This document shows positions 42,413 through 53,844 of a stretch of DNA of 64,000 nt, piece after piece. The position numbers and the translations under genes were made by a program. The stretch comes from Mesorhabditis belari (Eukaryota > Nematoda > Chromadorea > Rhabditida > Rhabditidae). The notes beneath the pieces were generated by a model. The model worked only from the letters and a program-made list of their open reading frames with translations, was not told the origin of the DNA and searched no databases. The DNA is taken from contig CAUEEP010000690.1 of assembly GCA_958450365.1 (NCBI GenBank), forward strand, positions 1 to 64,000, given 5' to 3'. The stretch's first letter is position 1. Every line of letters begins with the position of its first letter.

Positions 42413-42772
42413 GTGTGGATCTCGATGGGAACTCGTTTGATGGATTCGAAAATTCAATCTCGATCTAAAGAGGTGGCGATTCTTTCAACAGGTCACGATA
42501 AGATACGAACCACCTTGATATTAGCAGCCCGTGATGATGGCTTCAAGTGTAGGCCCATTTTGTTGCCGAATCGAATTAGACCGAATCCTAAAGTAATTAC
42601 AAAGTTCCACAACAAGTTAGAGCTACACTGGGGTGGGTTTACAGGGATGAATGATACTTCAATTGAGTCCTACCTTCGAAGGGTTCTTAGTGATCCACTA
42701 TTCGGAAAACGACAAACGGAAAACGACGAGGAAAACGACGGAAAACGTCTGGGACAACTTTTCCGCCCATAA
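42413..42772 (+). pseudogene. Pogo/Tigger-like (DDE_1) transposase exon remnant
   Basis: After a TTTCTTTAG acceptor the frame reads VWISMGTRLMDSKIQSRSKE, VAILSTGHDKIRTTLILAAR and DDGFKCRPILLP, then HWGGFTGMNDTSIESYLRRV. This matches the central part of the DDE_1 domain shared by pogo, Tigger and jerky-type transposases (TGHEK..TV.LA...DG.K..P), with a WL-like stretch later. The first and last catalytic acidic residues fall outside this exon. It ends in a Glu/Asn/Asp-rich tail and is fused to other sequence at about 42780. Confidence 0.65.
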
Positions 42773-42779
42773 AAGCGAA

Positions 42780-42895
42780 GCAACCCAAAAAACTTTATGA
42801 TGCGAACTTTATGAAAAAATTATGATGCGAATAGCTTGAATAGCCTCTCGAAAAGTATGCATCTTGTTATACAATGAAATGTGCTTCAATAGATT
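42780..42895 (+). pseudogene. 3' fragment of the membrane-protein terminal exon
   Basis: Contains AATTATGATGCGAATAGCTT, the LEU-rich end (NSLSKSMHLVIQ in the intact copy at 58205) and the following 3' sequence. The membrane segment is missing. Confidence 0.7.
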
Positions 42896-44680
42896 TTGAT
42901 CGAATGAAAGGGTGAAAGGTTTGGGTCGATGGATTTGGTAACTAAACAAATTATTATATTATAAACATTTAAACACTATTATAAACACAATACAAATACA
43001 AAAAAAGCTACAAAAAAGGGGAAAAAGGAAAGAGGTGATGAGAATCAAAGAGAAGTGGAAGTGGAGGGAGCGGCGTCGTCGTCGTGGGGGGTTGCGGCCA
43101 TCTGCAAAAATAGAAATCCCAGTACTGAGTGAAGTAGAGTAAAGTTTTACCTTGATAGAGGGGCCCGGCGGATCGGGGTCGCAGGCGGACTCAGCTTCAG
43201 CGACCGCCTTCAGGCCACTCCGATTTGAAGAATGATTTGAATCGTTCTCACTAAAGTGAAATTACTTTGATTTTATATTAACATATTCCAACCGGTTCCA
43301 CATGGTTGATTGTGATCTTCAAGGTTTTTTCACTATCGTTGTTCAAATCGATATGCAACTCTGCGTCACGCTAAATGGACAACAAAATAAATTTGAGTTA
43401 CTGAAAAAATCACTTGATTTTCCTCTGTTTTGTTCATCTCTCGTGACCAAAGCTCATTCATTCGTCTACGATGACTAAAACTAATTATTTGTAATACTCT
43501 TATAAATCATAATACTAGTTACGAGATGAAAATAACATACTTTGCCAGCGCTTCAGGTGTAACTGAAAGTTGTACAATAGCAAGTCAAAACTTAACAAGG
43601 AACCGAATGGTACTTTTCATTTATTGATCTGACCTCTCCACGTTGAGATATAAGCCCAAGGAGGTAAATTAAATTTTTTTTTTTAATTTTTCATGATTTT
43701 TCTCATGAGGCCTGTATCTCAACTTGGAGAAATCGAATCAACAAACGGACGGTAGCATTCGATTTCTTGTAAAATCTCGACTTATAAATATACAACTTCC
43801 AAAAGTTAAAAGTTTTAGATAACTTTATGAAATCGGCGGTCAAAGTTGAACACCCTAAAATTCCACCAAAAGAGTAAAGGGACTCATCACATTTTTCCGA
43901 AAATTTTTTTTTGTGAGATCCATCAAAAACACTCAAAAATTCGACAAAAATCACGTAATATTAGATTTCTTTAAATTTCAGCACGATTTGCAATTTAGAA
44001 TTTTAAAAAATCCACTGGAAAACCAATGGATTTTACCTTATAAAGAAAGTAAGGGTGAAATTTACTGGATTACTTGTAGATTTTGCTTTCCTTATTCAAT
44101 ATTTTATTCAACTTTCAAGAATTTAACATTATAAAGCTTATTGTTCATTTATATCTTCTTTGGAGTATGTCTTGTTCGGGGTTCTGGTTTTTTCGATATT
44201 CTTACATTTAAAATAAAACTGTGAATATCCTTTTATATCAGAGCTCTTGAATCTTGATTCGTTATAGTTAAAATTCTAATTTGCTTTAGCAAACAATGAA
44301 TAAACGAAATAATTATATTGCAAATCTAAAATGAAAGAAAGATATACATTTGATCATTAATTAAAAACTTTACTTATACACGTCTCTTTTCCAATATAAA
44401 GATGAAATTGAAGGACCAGCACGGATTTTTGGAAAACGAATCCATCCGATTGACATCAAACTACAAGATTGACTAGATGATTATGATCTTTTTGATTTTA
44501 CAGCTGACATCATTGTAGTCAAGAAATTTCCTAAATCAATCTCTGTTCAACCTCTTCCAATGTTCTTCTCTTGGCACAAGTGCAAAGATGGAAGGGTTGT
44601 CCACAAGTGGAATGGTTTCTTGTCGAAATCTTGTGGCCAAGTGTCACTTTTCTTTTGTTTTGAAATATCTCAAAAAAAAA
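42890..44680. repeat. Module copy B
   Basis: Second copy of the 2-kb module described at 29160. It is followed by the F-box upstream block and the 45245 gene, just as copy A precedes the 31573 gene. Confidence 0.85.
43278..43562 (-). CDS. 3' exons of a small spliced gene, copy B (best splice sites)
   Basis: Exons 43541-43562, 43414-43474 and 43278-43370 on the minus strand encode TPEALANHRRRMNELWSREM, NKTEENQ, RDAELHIDLNNDSEKTLKI and NHVEPVGIC. Donors are GTATGT and GTGATT; acceptors are AACTTTCAG, AGTTTTAG and CCATTTAG. Further downstream an intron-like GTAAAACTTT...TTTTTGCAG lies in the GC-rich block (43088-43152 region), which may be a 3'-UTR intron or part of an alternative frame (Arg-rich, then hydrophobic). 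No family recognised. Confidence 0.6.
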
Positions 44681-44689
44681 TAATTTAAA

Positions 44690-45244
44690 TCTCTCAAAAA
44701 CCTCAATGAATCCATGGATTACGAGTTGCAAAAAAATGTGAGCCAAATACCCAAATTCGAATTCTAAAAGACAATCTCATGGGCTACGGTACCAATTCAT
44801 GGGAAAGGGGAAATTTCGCGCTTGGAATTCATTCTTCGCTTCTCCCCAAAAGCTATTGGTGCTCTTTTCTGCCATATTTTGAGCTTTTTGAGTTGTTCCT
44901 TGTTAGAATAGACTTTTTATCTTTCTAAGCGCATATCTCACTAGTTTTAAGCATTGTTTTGATGACAAATCAGCTATTTTTGGTCTACGACACGTTTTTG
45001 GTTAAAACGAGCGACTGTTGAAATCTCTTGAGTCAATTTTAGCTCCTTTTAGATGTAAAAATTTGTTTATTGTTGTTTAAGCACTAAAGATCATCACAAG
45101 TTTTAGAGAAATCAAAGATTTTATCAAACTTTAGCTAAAAAGCCGCATTTGTCCCCACCTTGTTCATTGTTTTTGTTTTGTGGTCAACTTTTCTGCCAGA
45201 TATTTACGGATTCTTCTTTTCTAATCTTTCAATTTTCAGGTAGA
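44690..45244 (+). promoter_or_regulatory. Upstream block of copy 6
   Basis: Same block as at 11700; ends TTTCAATTTTCAGGTAGA before the ATG. Confidence 0.55.
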
Positions 45245-46390
45245 ATGGCAGAACTTCCAGTCGAGATGCCCAATCTTCTCAATTTCCCGATGGAGAAACT
45301 CTGCAACGATCTGGTTTTGGAAGTAATCGATGAATTGGAGCCAAACGATGTTCCCGAATTGATGAAAGTTGAGAGAAGGTTTCGATCGATTCTTCTCCAG
45401 AAACCAGCACGGATTTTTGGAAAACAAATCCATTTGATTAGCGTCGAGATGGAAGATCGAAACAATCTGACGAGACGAGATGACGAGCGCGAATGCTACG
45501 AGGATTTAGTCTTCATCAGGAAATTCGCGGAATCAAGGCCTCTTCCATTTTATCTCTTTTCACATAAAGTCCTTCTCCTCTCACAGGTTGAGCAATGTTC
45601 GGTTTTGAACATTTCACATGTGTGGTGTGGCGCCTGGGACGAGGAAGAACTTTCGGCTCTCAAGAAGGCCTTCTCCAATTTGAAACAAGTCGACTGGTTG
45701 GAAGTTGAGATCTGGGGGAACCATTTCAACGATTGTTTGTGGAATTTAAAAGCTGAAGTCACCGATCGAGCATTATTGAGGTTTTTCCATTTACGGGGAG
45801 AGCTCCCTCAACAACTTATGTTGTCTTTGATCAATGGAAGCCTTCAAAATTGCAAAATGATCTCAGCGGATCTTCAGGATCTTCAGGATCCTGATTTTCA
45901 TCCAGCACTTTACTCGGCACTTTCGAAGACTCAACTTGAGTTATTTGTGACTGAGGTTTCTTTTGGAAATGTCAAATCGATAATTGAGTTGATTCTGAAT
46001 TCCGGAATTCCGAGTGAAAAGAAAGAAGCCGCTTGTGTGGTGCGAAGTGAAATGTCAGTTGAAATTCGCAATTGGATCAAGAACTTTCCTGAAATTCGTG
46101 AGGTCAATGAACCAAACAAGACTTTCATCACGGATACAATGATGGAGACGCTGAGAAAACACAGGGTTATGGATGAGTGTGATCGTTCTCGTTCTAATTC
46201 TCGTCCTGATTCTGATGATTCTCTTCATTCCATGGATCGTAGTCCAAGCAAGAGCAGGGTTGAGCATGATGTTTCTCTTGATGGTCCATTTGATTGCTAT
46301 TGGAGAAGAATCGACGAGAAGCGTGATTGTATTTATGCTGTGAACAATTACTTTTTCTTCGCCAAATATGTTTCATCGATTCAACTCTAA
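45245..46390 (+). CDS. F-box-like protein with short tail (intact copy 6)
   Basis: 381 residues. Start MAELPVEMPNLLNFPMEKLC; F-box-like segment NDLVLEVIDELEPNDVPELM; middle region with LSALKKAFSNLKQVDWLEV and LMLSLINGSLQNCKMISA. The tail is short (ECDRSRSNSRPDSDDSLHS, MDRSPSKSRVEHDVSL), followed by GPFDCYWRRIDEKRDCIYAV and FFFAKYVSSIQL. The second terminal segment that follows is split by a transposon (46470-46625), so only the SSIQL end can be made. Confidence 0.85.
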   Translation: MAELPVEMPNLLNFPMEKLCNDLVLEVIDELEPNDVPELMKVERRFRSILLQKPARIFGKQIHLISVEMEDRNNLTRRDDERECYEDLVFIRKFAESRPLPFYLFSHKVLLLSQVEQCSVLNISHVWCGAWDEEELSALKKAFSNLKQVDWLEVEIWGNHFNDCLWNLKAEVTDRALLRFFHLRGELPQQLMLSLINGSLQNCKMISADLQDLQDPDFHPALYSALSKTQLELFVTEVSFGNVKSIIELILNSGIPSEKKEAACVVRSEMSVEIRNWIKNFPEIREVNEPNKTFITDTMMETLRKHRVMDECDRSRSNSRPDSDDSLHSMDRSPSKSRVEHDVSLDGPFDCYWRRIDEKRDCIYAVNNYFFFAKYVSSIQL

Positions 46391-46469
46391 CTTTGTTTGT
46401 TGATGCCCCAATACTTTGTATTTTTTCAGATTACTTTTATGATAGGACTTATTTGGTCTATGACACCTA

Positions 46470-46625
46470 CAGTACTGGACAATTGAATTATCCTATTTGA
46501 AAAACGATTGTCATTTTCGCGTGTCTGTGACTCCATTGTCTTCGAGTTTAAACTATTAGTGTTATACCATTTCTGAAAGCTCTTTTCAAGGGCTTTCAAA
46601 TATGATATTTCATTGTCCAGTACTG
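46470..46625. mobile_element. 156-bp MITE, TA-flanked
   Basis: Ends CAGTACTGGACAAT and its exact complement, between TA at 46468-46469 and 46626-46627. It lies inside the second terminal coding segment of copy 6, after VYDTY, with about 45 bp of extra sequence on its right. Internal sequence is non-coding. Tc1/mariner-type by its TA duplication. Confidence 0.9.
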
Positions 46626-46839
46626 TATTTTTGCTAAGCCTTTACGTCGCTAAGTTTACAATCAATCAATGTACTTCCTCTTCTTTGCCAAAAATGTGTC
46701 CGTCGAAATTTGAATTTTTGAGTACGAGATTTTATTTGGTGATTTTTATTGTGATATGTGAGTACTATTTTGTGATTTTTTTTTTCACCTTTTACTCTGT
46801 CTATGCATAAATAAATGCTTGGTTCAATCAATAAAATCA

Positions 46840-47030
46840 AATGTAATAGCGTTCGACTTCAACGCTGCATGTATTTATTGAAGAGTTTGACTTTGTTTTA
46901 AACTTTAGAGACGCCAATCGACTTGTGATACATTTTTTGGATCGAATTGGTCTCCGTTGAAAATGCGTGAAGAGAAGAGATCGCAGAATTGAGCTGAAAT
47001 ATTGTTTACCAGCTCTTGGTGTCGCCTTAA
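46840..47030 (-). pseudogene. Copy of the small convergent frame, frame disturbed
   Basis: The complement contains CAAGAGCTGGTAAACAATAT, SAQFCDLFSS and FNGDQFDPK, with an extra-base shift near 46935. Convergent to copy 6, as in the other units. Confidence 0.45.
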
Positions 47031-47219
47031 GGCCTTACTCTTTTTTCCTTTTGTTCCATGTTTTTTATAAAATGACCACAATAAAGGGCTTCATGATAGG
47101 GCAAAAAATAAATTTGAGGAGAATGACAGTCATTTGGCGATTTGAAGTGCTAACAGCTAGGGAAAACATTAAAATGGCATTGTCATATGTTTTGTCATAT
47201 GTCATATAAACATTCAAAG

Positions 47220-47530
47220 TATGTATAGCTCATCCAGAAAACAAAAATAGCGCTAGTTTTGCATCAAAATTTTTAGACTGAAAAATAAATAACAATTGGA
47301 TGCATTGCAGATGAGATTCTTGGTTGATTGAACAGCTCGATTCCAGAGGCCGTTAGCATATAATGAGGCCATTGACTGCCTATGATAAATGAATTACTCG
47401 ATAACTAACTTATGGACAAGAGAAATGGTGATGATGAATTGGTAGACGAGACAGAGTATCAATCCGATGCCAAACACCAAAAGGATGGCTTTTTAGCTGA
47501 AAACGGCTCGAATGGAGGAAAAGTCGTGAG
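47220..47530 (+). repeat. Composite cluster repeat with an open MDKRNGDD start
   Basis: Related to 15750-16480. The ATG at 47412 opens DKRNGDDELVDETEYQSDAK and HQKDGFLAENGSNGG, then is fused at about 47528 to the GACAGAGTG repeat. The frame is the same as in the 52408 copy, so the sequence is probably the first exon of a real gene family. Confidence 0.55.
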
Positions 47531-47639
47531 CATGAGTCATGAGCACTCTGTCAAAAGTTATAAGCGTGCAAAGTAAAAGTAATAAGATAATTTTATCAAA
47601 ACAATGGAACAAAAGGCGAAAAGAGCGAAGCGGTAACCC

Positions 47640-47825
47640 GGCGCGAAAAGATGGTAAACAATATTTCAGCTCAATTCTGAGATCTCCTCTTTTCACGTAT
47701 GTTCAGCGAAGACGAATTCGATTAAAAATGTATCACAAGGCCATTGGCGCTTCATAGAAAGCTTAGGCCCAAGTCAAACTCTTCAATAAATACATGTAGC
47801 GTTAAAGTCAAACGCTATTACATTT
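47640..47825 (+). pseudogene. Stopped copy of the small convergent frame
   Basis: REKMVNNISAQF followed by TGA; the beginning ATG is ACC (GGTAACCCGGCGC). Confidence 0.45.
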
Positions 47826-48053
47826 CATTTTATTGATTGAACCAAGTATTTATTTATGCATAGAAAGAGTCAAAGGTGAAAAAATACCACAAAACAGTAC
47901 TGACATATCACCATACAAAATCTCGTACTCAAAACTTCAAATTTCGACAGGCACTTTTTTGGCAAAAAGAGGAAGTAGGTGCCATAGACTAAATAAGTGC
48001 TGCCATATGAGTAATTTGAAAAATACAAAGTATTGGGGCTTCAACAAACAAAT

Positions 48054-49310
48054 TTAGAATTGAATCGATGAAACATATTTGGCGAAGAAAAAGCCATGGC
48101 ACACAACATAAATACAGTCACGCTTCTCGTCGATTCTTTTCAAATAGCAATCAAAAGGACAATCAACAGAAGCATGATGACAACGATCAAACGCTCTCTT
48201 GGCTGGACTACGATCCTAAGAATGAAGAGAATCATCAGAATCAGAACGAGAATCCCCAGAAACAGATAGGGATTCAGCAGATACAGAAACAGAACGAGGA
48301 CGAGAACGAGGAGGAGGAGAACGATCAATTGGACCACTAAGTGAAACAAAATGCTTAACCCGTTTCTTGATTGGACTACGATCCATAGAACGAAGAGAAT
48401 GATCAGAATCAGAAAGAGATTGATAATGCTCAACACCTCTCTTCATCGGATTACGATCCATAGAATGAAGGGATTCAGCAGATACAGAAACAGAACGAGG
48501 AGGCGCCGGAGGAGGAGAACGAGAATGATCACAATAATCAGATTCAGCAGAAACAGAAAGAGAATCATCAGAATCAGAACGAGAATCATCAGAATCAGAA
48601 CCAGGACGAGAACGAGGCCGGGGAGAACCAGAACGAGAATGATCACAATAGTTATCCATAAACCTGTGTTTTCTCAGCGTTTCCCTCATTGTATCCCCGA
48701 TCAAAGCCTTGTTTCGTTTGTTGACCTCACGAATTTCACGAAAGTTCTTGATCCAATTGCGAATTTCAACTCCGAATTCACCTCGCACGAAACAAGCGGC
48801 TTCTTTATTTCCACTCGGAATCCCGGAATTCAGAATCAACTCAATTGTCGATTTCACTTTTCCGCGACGGACCTCAGTGACAAATAACTCAAGTTGAGTC
48901 TTCGAAAGTACCGAATAAACCGTTGGATAAAAATCAGGATCATGATAAAGATCCACTGAGATCATTTTGCAATTTTGAAGGCTTCCATTGATCAAATACA
49001 ACATAAGTTCCTGCTATACCTCTCCCTGTAAATCGCAAAACTTCAATGATGCTCGATCGGTGACTTCAGCTTTTAAATTCCACAAACAATCGTTGAAATT
49101 GTCTTCATAAATCTGAACTTCCAACTCGTCGACTTGTTTCAAATTGGCGAAGGCCTTCTTGAGTGCCGAAAGTTGCTTCCTATCAATGAACCCCCATCCA
49201 GCCTCTGAAATTTTCAAAACCGAACATCGTTCAACCTGGGACAGGAGAAGGACTTTATGTGAAAAGAAATAAAATGGCAGAGGCCCTGATTCAGCGAATT
49301 TCATGATCAA
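48054..49310 (-). pseudogene. F-box/SD-tail copy, 5' deleted and stopped twice
   Basis: The F-box end is missing: at about 49360 the coding sequence is joined to a short piece of the family's own C-terminal region and then to the upstream block. A TAG interrupts LQGEV before QELMLYLINGSLQNC (about 49016). A second TAG replaces the Met of SLHSMDRSP (about 48214); after it the family C-terminus (PFDCYLKRIDEKRDCIYVV, FFFAKYVSSIQF) is intact. The tail is long (RPRSRPGSDSDDSRSDSDDS). The second terminal segment has lost its acceptor (TTTTTCAAATT). Confidence 0.85.
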
Positions 49311-50285
49311 GACTAGATCCTCGTAGCATTCGCGCTCGTCATCATGACTTTCATCTCAGACTCTTTCTCTCTACAGTCACGCTTCTCGTCGATTCTTTTC
49401 AAATAGCAATCAAAAGGACAATCAACAGAAAAGAAGAATCAGTAAATATCTGGCAGAAAAGTTGGCTACAAAACAAAAACAATCAACAAGGTGGGGACAA
49501 ATGCTGGTTTGTAGCTAAAGTTTGATAAAATCTTTGAATCCTCTAAAACTCGTGATGATCTTTAGTGCATAAACAACGATGATCAGAGCTCTAAATCTAA
49601 AAGGAGCTAAGATTGACTCAGAAAGATTTAAGTAGTCGCTGTTTTTAAGCAAAAACGTGTCGTAGACCAAAAATAGCTGATTCGTCATCAAAACAATGCT
49701 TAAAACTAGTAAAAAGATATAAAAGCGTTTAAAAAGATCTATTCGAACCAGTAACAACTCAAAAAGCTCAAAATATGGTAGAAAAGATCACCAATAACTT
49801 TCGGGGAGAAGTGAAGAATGATTTCCCAAGCCCAAAATTTCTCCTTTACCCCATCAATTGGCACCGTAGCCCACGAGGTTGCCATTTAGAATTCGAATTT
49901 GGCTGTTTCGCTCACATTTTGTTTGCATAATCCATGGGTTCATTGAGGTTTTGGGATTTTTAAATTTATATAAATTCACAAAAGAAAAGTGACAGCTTGG
50001 CCACAAAAATTTCGGCAATAAGCCATTTTTCGCCTACGGACACGATTCAGAAGAAAAACCCCGATATTGCAAGGTTGAATTTGCGCAAAAAAAGTGAAAT
50101 TTTTGGTAAATCCTATGCACCGTAAATTATGCGATAGAACTTCACTCCATAGGAACGAGCAAGAGAAGAGAAGAGGAAAGAGAAGACAAGATCGCAGAAT
50201 TGAGCTGAAAATTATTTACGATCTCTTCTGCGTCGCATTACCGCTCCACTCTTTTTGTTTTTCCTTTTTGTTTTGTTTTGTTTTG

Positions 50286-50504
50286 AATCGATGAAACTTA
50301 TTTGGCGAAGAAAAAGTCATGGCCCACAACATAAATACAATCACGCTTCTCATCGTTTCTTTTTAAATAACAATCAAATGGACCATCAAGATCAGAATCA
50401 AAATCATCAAGACAACACCTAACCCTGTGTTTTCTCAGCATTCCCATCATTGTATCCCTGATGAAAGTCTTGTTTCGTTCGTTGCCATGACGAATTTCAG
50501 GCAA
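50286..50504 (-). pseudogene. F-box C-terminal fragment
   Basis: Minus strand RNKTFIRDTMMGMLRKHRV, then DLDGPFDCYLKRNDEKRDC and FFFAK with a TAA where the others have TAT. Weak similarity to the middle region continues to about 50640. Confidence 0.75.
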
Positions 50505-50669
50505 GCAAATTGTTAATTACAACGTTCTTGATTCATTGCCATTGAACAAACAACCGACTTCTTTATTTTCATTCGGAAATCCAGAATCCAGAATCAACTC
50601 AATTGCCGATCCGGCCATTTTTGGCCTGAGGGATAACTTGAGTTGAGTCAAAAAGTCAAAAATGCTGAA

Positions 50670-52020
50670 GTGGACGCACCCATCTTCTTTGTGAGCCTAC
50701 CGAATTCTTGCCAGAAACTAGAGGGCTTCGACTTGTCATTTGCTATTCTTAATCATCACCCGATCTTTAAAGAAATTTCGGAGATCTTCCCATTTCGAGA
50801 GAAATTTCAATTGTTTTGATTGATAAGCTGGCATGACAAAACAAAGGGAGTCTCTGAAGAATAAATCATTGAATTTCCCGATAAGAGGTCGTAGTTTTGA
50901 GAGCGTGAGAAAAAGGGGCAAAGGCGAATTGAGCTCTGAGGAATCCTGATGTAAATGCTTACAATTCTGCCGTATAAGAGAGTTTCCGTTTCGAGGATAT
51001 TCATCACAGCTTATCAAAGATTTAGGATCAAAATAGCTATTCTAGTGAACTTCACACAAGCTTCTCAATTGCAGAACGTTCAAGCTGAAAATCATTCTCT
51101 TCTTTTCCGTTGTTTTCTTCTTTTCGTCCATCAGCGGGGCTCCCGTTGAGAACAATGCGCCAAAAGTGGTTTGTTGCTTTTTTGATAATGATTTGAAGAA
51201 GATAAAAGTTAAAACTTGTTAATGCTAAATCGTTAAAAGCTGCTAATTATCTGATCATCTGATTGTATTTTCTATCGGCAGACTGATCAAATAATCAAAT
51301 AGAATAACATTGATTCTGCCTGTTCTATGGGTGAAGAAATTTATGCTCAGTCAAAAACTAAAACCAAATTCTTATTACTCTTTCAGAGAGCTGCGTGCAG
51401 CAAGGTGTGCGGACAAGGCGAGAAATGCGAAACGACCTGCCAGAATACATGGGGAGAATTCTGGGGATGTCATGATGAGTGCAAGCCGATCGTCGAACAG
51501 CTCAGCAACAAGGCCGTTGTGAGTCTCGTTTATCCTTTTTTGCAAGCATTAAATTATCCATTGGATAGATCCCTATTGCTTAGAGGGGAATGAAAAAAAG
51601 TCAGTTCAAATTTCAACTTTTAACCGCACTCCATGTTGACTTTATGGATGTACGAAGGCTCGACCTGAAAAACTCATCCTACGGGGATTTCTTTTTAATT
51701 TCTTTTGCTAGATCTTGAATTCCAATTTGAAACTCTCGACTTCCAAGCCTAGAAATAAAAACAAGTTACAAAAATTGATAGAAAACAAGTAGAGCTAGTT
51801 ATATTTCAAATCCAGCGAATGTTTCAGAATGCGGACTGCCAAAAGGATTCGGATTGCGGTGTGGGCGAGAGCTGCGTGCAACAATGCTATCCACAATACT
51901 GGAACTACTGTGACAACGTTTGTCACCAAAAAGTCCAAATCGAAGTGACCGTCAAGAAGCCTCAAAAATAAAGATCGAATCTTAATAAAAACTTATTCCG
52001 TATTTTAAAAGCGTATGAAG
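50670..52020 (+). repeat. Segmental duplication, second copy
   Basis: Partner of 40215-41640, in the same orientation and about 10.4 kb downstream. Confidence 0.88.
51076..51971 (+). pseudogene. Secreted cysteine-rich protein copy 2, start codon ACG
   Basis: Exons 51076-51168, 51387-51518 and 51828-51971 correspond to copy 1 with good splice sites (CTCTTTCAG, GTGAGTCTC, TGTTTCAG). All twelve cysteines and the GxGExC motif are kept. The first codon is ACG instead of ATG (GCAGAACGTTCAAGCTG), and no ATG precedes it in frame before a TGA. The gene is silent at protein level, starts at ACG, or has very recently lost its start. Coding changes include Met to Lys and Leu to Phe in exon 2. Confidence 0.75.
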
Positions 52021-52205
52021 GATTTTGGAGAAAGTATTTTAGTATTTTTAAAACATTTAACCGTTGAATGAATCGTTTTTGAGCATAGCCAACAGATCTC
52101 ATGCAAATGAGATTGATCTCGCAGTCATTTCGAGTCAAACCCAACTGTTCCGGCGCCCCTAAACGAGCCACTTGTGTTCGCCAATAAAGAAATGGTGAAT
52201 ATCGA

Positions 52206-52408
52206 TATTGAATATGGAAAAGGTGCAATAACCAAGTTTTCTTTTTCTCTGCTTTATCACCCTTTTCAGCCTTACAACGTTCAGCTGCACTCACGACTTT
52301 TCCTCCATTCGAGCCACCTTCCGCGAAAAAGCCATCTTTTTGGTGTTTGGGATCGGATTGATACCCCGTCTCGTCTACCAATTCATCATCACCATTTCTC
52401 TTGTCCAT
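52206..52408 (-). CDS. MDKRNGDD family, longest open copy
   Basis: On the minus strand the ATG at 52406-52408 opens DKRNGDDELVDETGYQSDPK, HQKDGFFAEGGSNGG, then KVVSAAERCKAEKGDKAEKK, a hydrophilic, charged N-terminus. The copy at 47412 agrees codon by codon for 44 residues; those at 16163 and 24952 are broken. Probably exon 1 of a small gene family intermixed with the cluster. A possible donor is at AACTTG|GTTATTG. Later exons unknown. Confidence 0.4.
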
Positions 52409-52409
52409 A

Positions 52410-52890
52410 GGTTAGTTGTCGAGTTATTCATTTATCATCTGTAGCCAATGGCCTCATTATATGCTAACAGGCCCTGGAATCGAGCTGTTCAATCAACCAA
52501 GAATCTCATCTGCAATACATCCAATTGTTACTTATTTTTCAGTATCAAAATTTTGATGCAAAACTAGCGCTATTGTTGTTTTCTGGATGAGCTATACATA
52601 TTTTGAATGTTTAGCCTCGCCCCTCGCCACTCAACGAAAAAATCTAAAAAATGGGTTCTGGCATTGTAAAAGTTAAATTAAAAAATGACTTCCTTGGCTT
52701 CAAGCATTACTTGTGAATATTTACGGCATTCGAGTTGATTACTTCACTCAAAGAAACTCAAAGCTTCAAGCTTCAAGCTTCACTCACTCGAAGCTTTGAA
52801 TTCTTTTCAAAATAATTAATGTCCTTAAGATTGGGAACACACTAGTGTAAGAAGTGCAGATTTCTGTGGCTGAAAATAGTCACAACTGCC
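52410..52890 (-). repeat. Composite cluster repeat, inverted copy
   Basis: Upstream part of the MDKRNGDD unit and the CACTAGTGTAAGAAGTGCAG segment shared with 14030-14100 and 25370-25440. Confidence 0.65.
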
Positions 52891-52900
52891 TTATAAGCTA

Positions 52901-53216
52901 TTGGGTTGGTGAATTCAAACTGCCGGACTTTGAACTAAAATTTATTCAACATAAAAGCATAAATTCATTCGAAATAATTTCCATTATTATTGACGACTTC
53001 TGCCCATTTTACAGGCAATTTGCGGATTCCTCTTTCGTGGTAGGATTTTGGTTTGTGTGTGAGACAAGTGTGAGACTCAAAAATGGAGGACTGGAGATGT
53101 CCGATAGAGAGTTTGAGCACTTTCTTCAAAAGAAACCCATTTTGGTGTCATTGTTATGAAAATTTGGATATAAGCTTCATTTTTTTTTTTCTTTAGTTTT
53201 TAATTCACCAATCCAA
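52901..53216 (-). mobile_element. Mariner relic, TA-flanked
   Basis: Inverted ends TTGGGTTGGTGAATT and (complement of the right end) TTGGATTGGTGAATT lie between TA at 52899-52900 and 53217-53218. The minus strand encodes the transposase C-terminus YHERGIRKLPVKWAEVVNNN, then GNYFE and a stop. The uninterrupted target is visible at 25425-25445. Confidence 0.85.
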
Positions 53217-53443
53217 TACTTAACTTACGTTTTCAAAAGTCTATGACAGAGTTAACAAGCTAATTTGCCTAAAAACATATGACGATGACAATCACAATTT
53301 AACGCCGTGCCTAGCTATTAGCACTTCAAATCGACCAATGACTGTCATTCTCCTCAAATTTGTTTGTTACCCTATCATGAAGTCCTTTCTTGTGATCTTT
53401 CTATCAAAACCATGGAACAAAAGGCAAAAAGAGTAGGGCCATA

Positions 53444-53640
53444 ATGCGACACCAAGAGCTGGTAAACAATATTTCAGCTCAATTCTGGGATCTCCTCTCT
53501 TCAGGTATATTCAACGGCGATCAATTCGATCCGAAATGTATCACAATTCGGTGGCGTTTCTAAACTTTCAAACAAAGTCAAACTCTTCAATAAATACATG
53601 CAGCGTTGAAGTCGAACGCTATTACATTTGATTTTATTGA
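53444..53640 (+). pseudogene. Copy of the small convergent frame, shortened
   Basis: MRHQELVNNISAQFWDLLSS and GIFNGDQFDPKCIT, then a deletion changes the frame and it stops early. Confidence 0.45.
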
Positions 53641-53844
53641 TTGAACCAAGTATTTATTTATGCATAGACACAGCAAAAGGTGAAAAAAAAAAATCACCAA
53701 AAAAGTACTCACATATCACAATAAAACATCACCAAACAAATTCTCGTATTCAAAACTTCAACTTTCGACAGGCATAGACTATGTAAGTGCTGTCATAAAA
53801 GTAATCCGAAAAAATACAAAGTATTGGGGCATCAACAAACAAAG

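Noticed and set aside
42120..42440. Hydrophobic plus-strand frame
   Set aside because: AT-rich, no promoter or acceptor at its start and no homologue. It runs across the acceptor of the transposase exon.
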